Position numbers and translations under genes: made by a program. Source: Chara braunii (lineage: Eukaryota; Streptophyta; Charophyceae; Charales; Characeae). Taken from it: a DNA stretch of 20,798 nt. Numbering within the stretch: the stretch's first letter is position 1; the number at the start of each line of letters is the position of its first letter. Where the stretch lies: assembly GCA_003427395.1 (NCBI GenBank), contig BFEA01000162.1, positions 873,558-894,355 of the forward strand, written 5' to 3'. Below, in pieces: positions 18,240-20,798 of this stretch. The notes under the pieces were generated by a model. It was given only the letters and a program-made list of their open reading frames with translations, ran no database searches and had not been told where the DNA came from.

Positions 18240-19460
18240 TTGGCATCGTTGGGACGTAACTCCCAGCGTGGACTGCTGACCAAGTATAACCAGACAACGG
18301 GCCTTTCGATTACGGCCTCGAACTTGAAACCTGAGGGGAGGCCCTCCCTAATGAGGGAATCAGTTTAGGTAGATATCGGCGGGATCAAGAGTCAGGTTTA
18401 AATATTATGATAGGAGGATTTTTAACCTGTATTGCGTAACCTATACATGTACCATCGTTAGAATAACAACACGGTGGGCCGCAGATCTGACCTAATCAAC
18501 CGGCTGCGGTTGGTTGAGACCAAGGTCGCCGATCCCCTTGCATTAGACTTCGAGTGGGACGGTAAGATGACTTAGGTTGAAATCCGCGTCCAAATGATTG
18601 GGTTCAGACATGATCCCTAACTCAGAGGACACCCAACGAGATCCTGACAATAAAATTTAAAGTTGAGAGGAGAGGCTATCATTATCTTCCTTGGAGACCT
18701 CCGTAATTGTAGTACACATCCAGTATCCCCACTTTGAGTCATATGGAATAATATTTCTTTAGTATTGCAATTGTTGGTATGTGGGAGACCCAGGTTAAGA
18801 ATCCTGGCAGTATGGACGCACCAAGGAAGATAGTGAGGGACTTCAAACTACAACTTCATTCAGGAAATCGGATTTTGACAACTTGTCACGTCAGAAGGTC
18901 TTTGTTTGCATATAGATTCCCCAACGACGGGGACGTCGCTTAATGGGGTCTGGGAAGACTGTCAGAGTTGATACCCTTACAAGGGTATCCGCTCATGATA
19001 TTGTAGTCGACACAATGCTGACGCCAACTGTTAGAACAGAGACGGCTAAAAGCAGAAACTGGGGTAAACCCCTCGACCATTATGGTCATGAAAGTTAGAA
19101 ACCGCAAAGGCCAAAACACGGCACATGCGGACAAGAGTCAGGGGTTGAAAATTTCGAATGCTCACAGAGCATGCAAAAACGACAGAGGTTAGTAGATGAA
19201 ATGACTGCGCACGCCATTCCGACACGCATGGAGACTGCAAAATGATTAGTAAATATAACCTCCGACCACAAGGTCGGAAGGTTAGTCAAAATAGAAAAGA
19301 ATCACGCAGGACGCAGTGACGGTTTTTCTCAGTCAGTTGACGACTGGGGAAGCTCAAGTCCGAAGACGTCGAGTATATCGGAAAAAACGAGGCGGGAAAC
19401 CACTCCCCGCAGGATAGAATATAGGTAGAGATTAGTAAAAGTCCCGGCCATGTGGCCGGG
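18240..19460. repeat. Noncoding region with many short perfect stem-loops
   Basis: At least eight compact inverted repeats are spread over 1.2 kb: 18250-18265 (TGGGA/TCCCA), 18345-18358 (TCCCT/AGGGA), 18497-18512 (CAACCG/CGGTTG), 18919-18932 (CCCC/GGGG), 18970-18989 (9-bp arms GATACCCTT/AAGGGTATC), 19075-19087 (GACCAT/ATGGTC), 19256-19284 (TAACCT-CCGACC/GGTCGG-A-AGGTTA, 12 bp with one bulge) and 19443-19460 (CCCGGCC/GGCCGGG, loop ATGT). Stems differ in sequence but share size and short loops, like those at 2900-4346. No gene is visible. Confidence 0.6.
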
Positions 19461-20008
19461 GCAATTAGACAAAGGGGGCCTAACCTGCTGTAACAGACTG
19501 CGATGGCTAACAGTGGCCTAGATTCAGGACTGTGCTCGAACGAATCCGGCCTGCTATTGAGGATGGATTCGTTCGAAGCCAAGGCTGATAGGCTAGTCGC
19601 GGTCGAGATCTCGGTACTCCTACCAGAGCATCTCAATTCACCATCGTAGAGACTCCACGGAGTTACTGCCGCAGAGCGAGGAGGGAACGCGCAGAAGGGA
19701 GCAGAGAGGAGATGTAAGAAGAAGAAGAAGAAGGAGCGGCGAGAGCAAGGAGAAGAGATCGCGCGATCGCGTAGGAAGAAGAGGCGATCTTGAAAGCGAG
19801 GATGTGTTGCGCAAAGATTGAGTGAGTAAGTGAATGGTGAAGAGGGCGCAGGAGAGGTGGCGCTCGCGGGCAAGTGGGGAGAAGGGAGAGGGGAGGTGAA
19901 GACCACTTACCTGTTGCATTTTCCGGCCTCAGACATCCTCATCCCGTAGGTTTCGGGAGAGCGGTTGCGGCTTTATTGTGACATTGCTTTCGTGTCCGCG
20001 TTACTACA
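19461..20008. other. Purine-rich region, possible host exon or leader
   Basis: A GA-rich, moderately G+C-rich stretch. Splice-like motifs occur on both strands. On the - strand ATGCAACAG|GTAAGT (donor at 19910, reading leftward) is a perfect donor. On the + strand a pyrimidine-containing acceptor TTTTCCGGCCTCAG ends at 19932. A 206-codon - strand frame (19286-19906) is Ser/Pro/Phe-rich and is probably a by-product of purine-rich DNA. I cannot assign a gene. Confidence 0.3.
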
Positions 20009-20168
20009 ATGCGTTCCGAGCATCCGGAGTCAGAAGGAGAAGAAGAAGGAGAAAGGGGAAAGGAGGAAGAAAAGGGGAGGAGAGGATCGAACTTTGCCTT
20101 TGGGAGCGGTAGGCATCCGACAGTAGCGACAGTCACCAGCTACACGGAGAGAGCAGAGGAAAAGAAAG
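20009..20168 (+). CDS. Possible first coding exon of a host gene, unrecognised
   Basis: The frame starts at ATG 20009 and runs to a strong donor (AAAG|GTAAGT, 20169), giving about 53 codons. The product is highly charged at first (Glu/Gly/Lys/Arg-rich) and then has a more ordinary segment (FAFGSGRHPTVATVTSY). The frame continues past the donor only to a TGA at 20240. No downstream exon is recognisable before the window ends, and no family is recognised. The high G+C start and donor are compatible with a 5' exon, but this could equally be chance in a purine-rich stretch. Confidence 0.25.
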
Positions 20169-20235
20169 GTAAGTCACCTAGCTCGAAACTCGCTCCCCGA
20201 TATTTTCAGCCGAAAGAACCAATGAGAACGATGAA

Positions 20236-20278
20236 CAAATAAATAAATAAATAGATAAGCAAAATAAATAAAAATTAA
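20236..20278. repeat. (AAAT)n-rich tract
   Basis: AAAT tetranucleotide repeats with small interruptions, ending in an A-rich run. Confidence 0.85.
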
Positions 20279-20307
20279 AACGAATGAAACTACCGCTAAA
20301 ACATGGG

Positions 20308-20415
20308 TGTATACGCTACACGTATGTGCGTACATTTGTGTGTGTATGTACGTACAAGCATGAGTGTGTGTGTATGTATGCGTGAGTATGTGTGTGTTAG
20401 TGCGAGTGAGTGAGG
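20308..20415. repeat. Degenerate TG/TATG/ACGT repeat
   Basis: Interspersed GTGTGTG, TATGTA and GTACGTA blocks form an imperfect alternating purine-pyrimidine tract of about 100 bp. Confidence 0.8.
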
Positions 20416-20562
20416 GAACTCATTCTCGATGGGAAGATAAGGAGTTGACCTCACCCCACTACTCAACTTTGCGCATGCATTGGAACGTCTTTCGAAACCA
20501 GATTCATTACGTCTTTGCTCGTCCTATCACATAATGTGTGTGTGTGAGACGTTCATGATTCA

Positions 20563-20565
<3 letters not shown>

Positions 20566-20619
<54 letters not shown>
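20566..20619. repeat. (GA)n microsatellite
   Basis: About 26 GA dinucleotides. It shares only the repeat with the window start; the flanks differ. Confidence 0.95.
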
Positions 20620-20622
<3 letters not shown>

Positions 20623-20667
20623 ACAAGTATCCACGAAGATGAGAAATGAAAGCGGCATAGGGAATTT

Positions 20668-20700
20668 NTGNAACTCCCTCGAACANAATACACCTNGTCN
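20668..20700. other. Ambiguous bases in the assembly
   Basis: Single N characters at 20668, 20671, 20686, 20696 and 20700 indicate a low-quality or polymorphic consensus next to the microsatellite. The rest of the window to 20798 is A+T-rich with no feature. Confidence 0.95.
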
Positions 20701-20798
20701 TGATGGTATCGGATTGAAAAGGTAGCTTGTATACATTCATTATGAATTCATAATAAAATTGTTATTAGTAATATTATTATGTTGATTCCTTTTATTAT

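Noticed and set aside
19286-19906. 206-codon Ser/Pro-rich ORF on the - strand
   Set aside because: It is the complement of purine-rich DNA, crosses the hairpin region, has no motif, and overlaps a better donor signal.
1-20619. The GA microsatellites at both ends as element ends or LTR remnants
   Set aside because: Only the simple repeat is shared. Adjacent sequences do not match.

Overview
The window looks like draft nuclear DNA from a eukaryote. It has long ATT, AT, GA and T microsatellites, ambiguous bases near the right edge, a foldback element and consensus splice sites, with no bacterial gene organisation. Most of it is one large, decayed retrotransposon of the Ty3/gypsy type on the + strand (about 6.2-17.2 kb, perhaps starting further left). 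The style of its Pol protein reminds me of elements I associate with streptophyte algae such as Chara. That is recollection, not a search result, and I hold it loosely.

Layout. 1-2740: flanking DNA with microsatellites, a 312-bp foldback (MITE-like) element at 1391-1702, and no convincing gene. 2740-4346: noncoding DNA built from short stem-loops, including eight tandem ~97-bp units that each carry the same hairpin. 4350-6238: mostly unassigned, with a strong 5' splice-donor consensus at 5655. 6247-8200: two diverged copies of a gene I do not recognise, lying upstream of gag. 8348-14987: gag, an acidic spacer, aspartic protease, reverse transcriptase, RNase H, a spacer, and an integrase with a GPY/F-like tail. 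14979-15111: a consensus intron that would join pol in frame to the next ORF. 15112-17212: a second Gag-like gene (gag core, coiled coil, CCHC knuckle) in the place where retroviruses carry env. 17213-20798: A+T-rich DNA, a second region of short hairpins (18.24-19.46 kb), a purine-rich stretch with possible host-gene exons, and microsatellites.

The element is dead. I count twenty in-frame stop codons and about eight frameshifts. The whole RT-RNase H-integrase stretch, however, stays in one frame and is broken only by stops, all of them explicable as C-to-T or G-to-A changes.

The most unusual point is the architecture: two paralogous pre-gag genes, two gag-like genes flanking pol, and four ORFs that each start 9-25 nt downstream of their own polypyrimidine-tract/AG acceptor. 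This suggests an element that expressed its genes by alternative splicing. I could not identify LTRs, a primer-binding site or target-site duplications by eye, so the element's ends are unknown.
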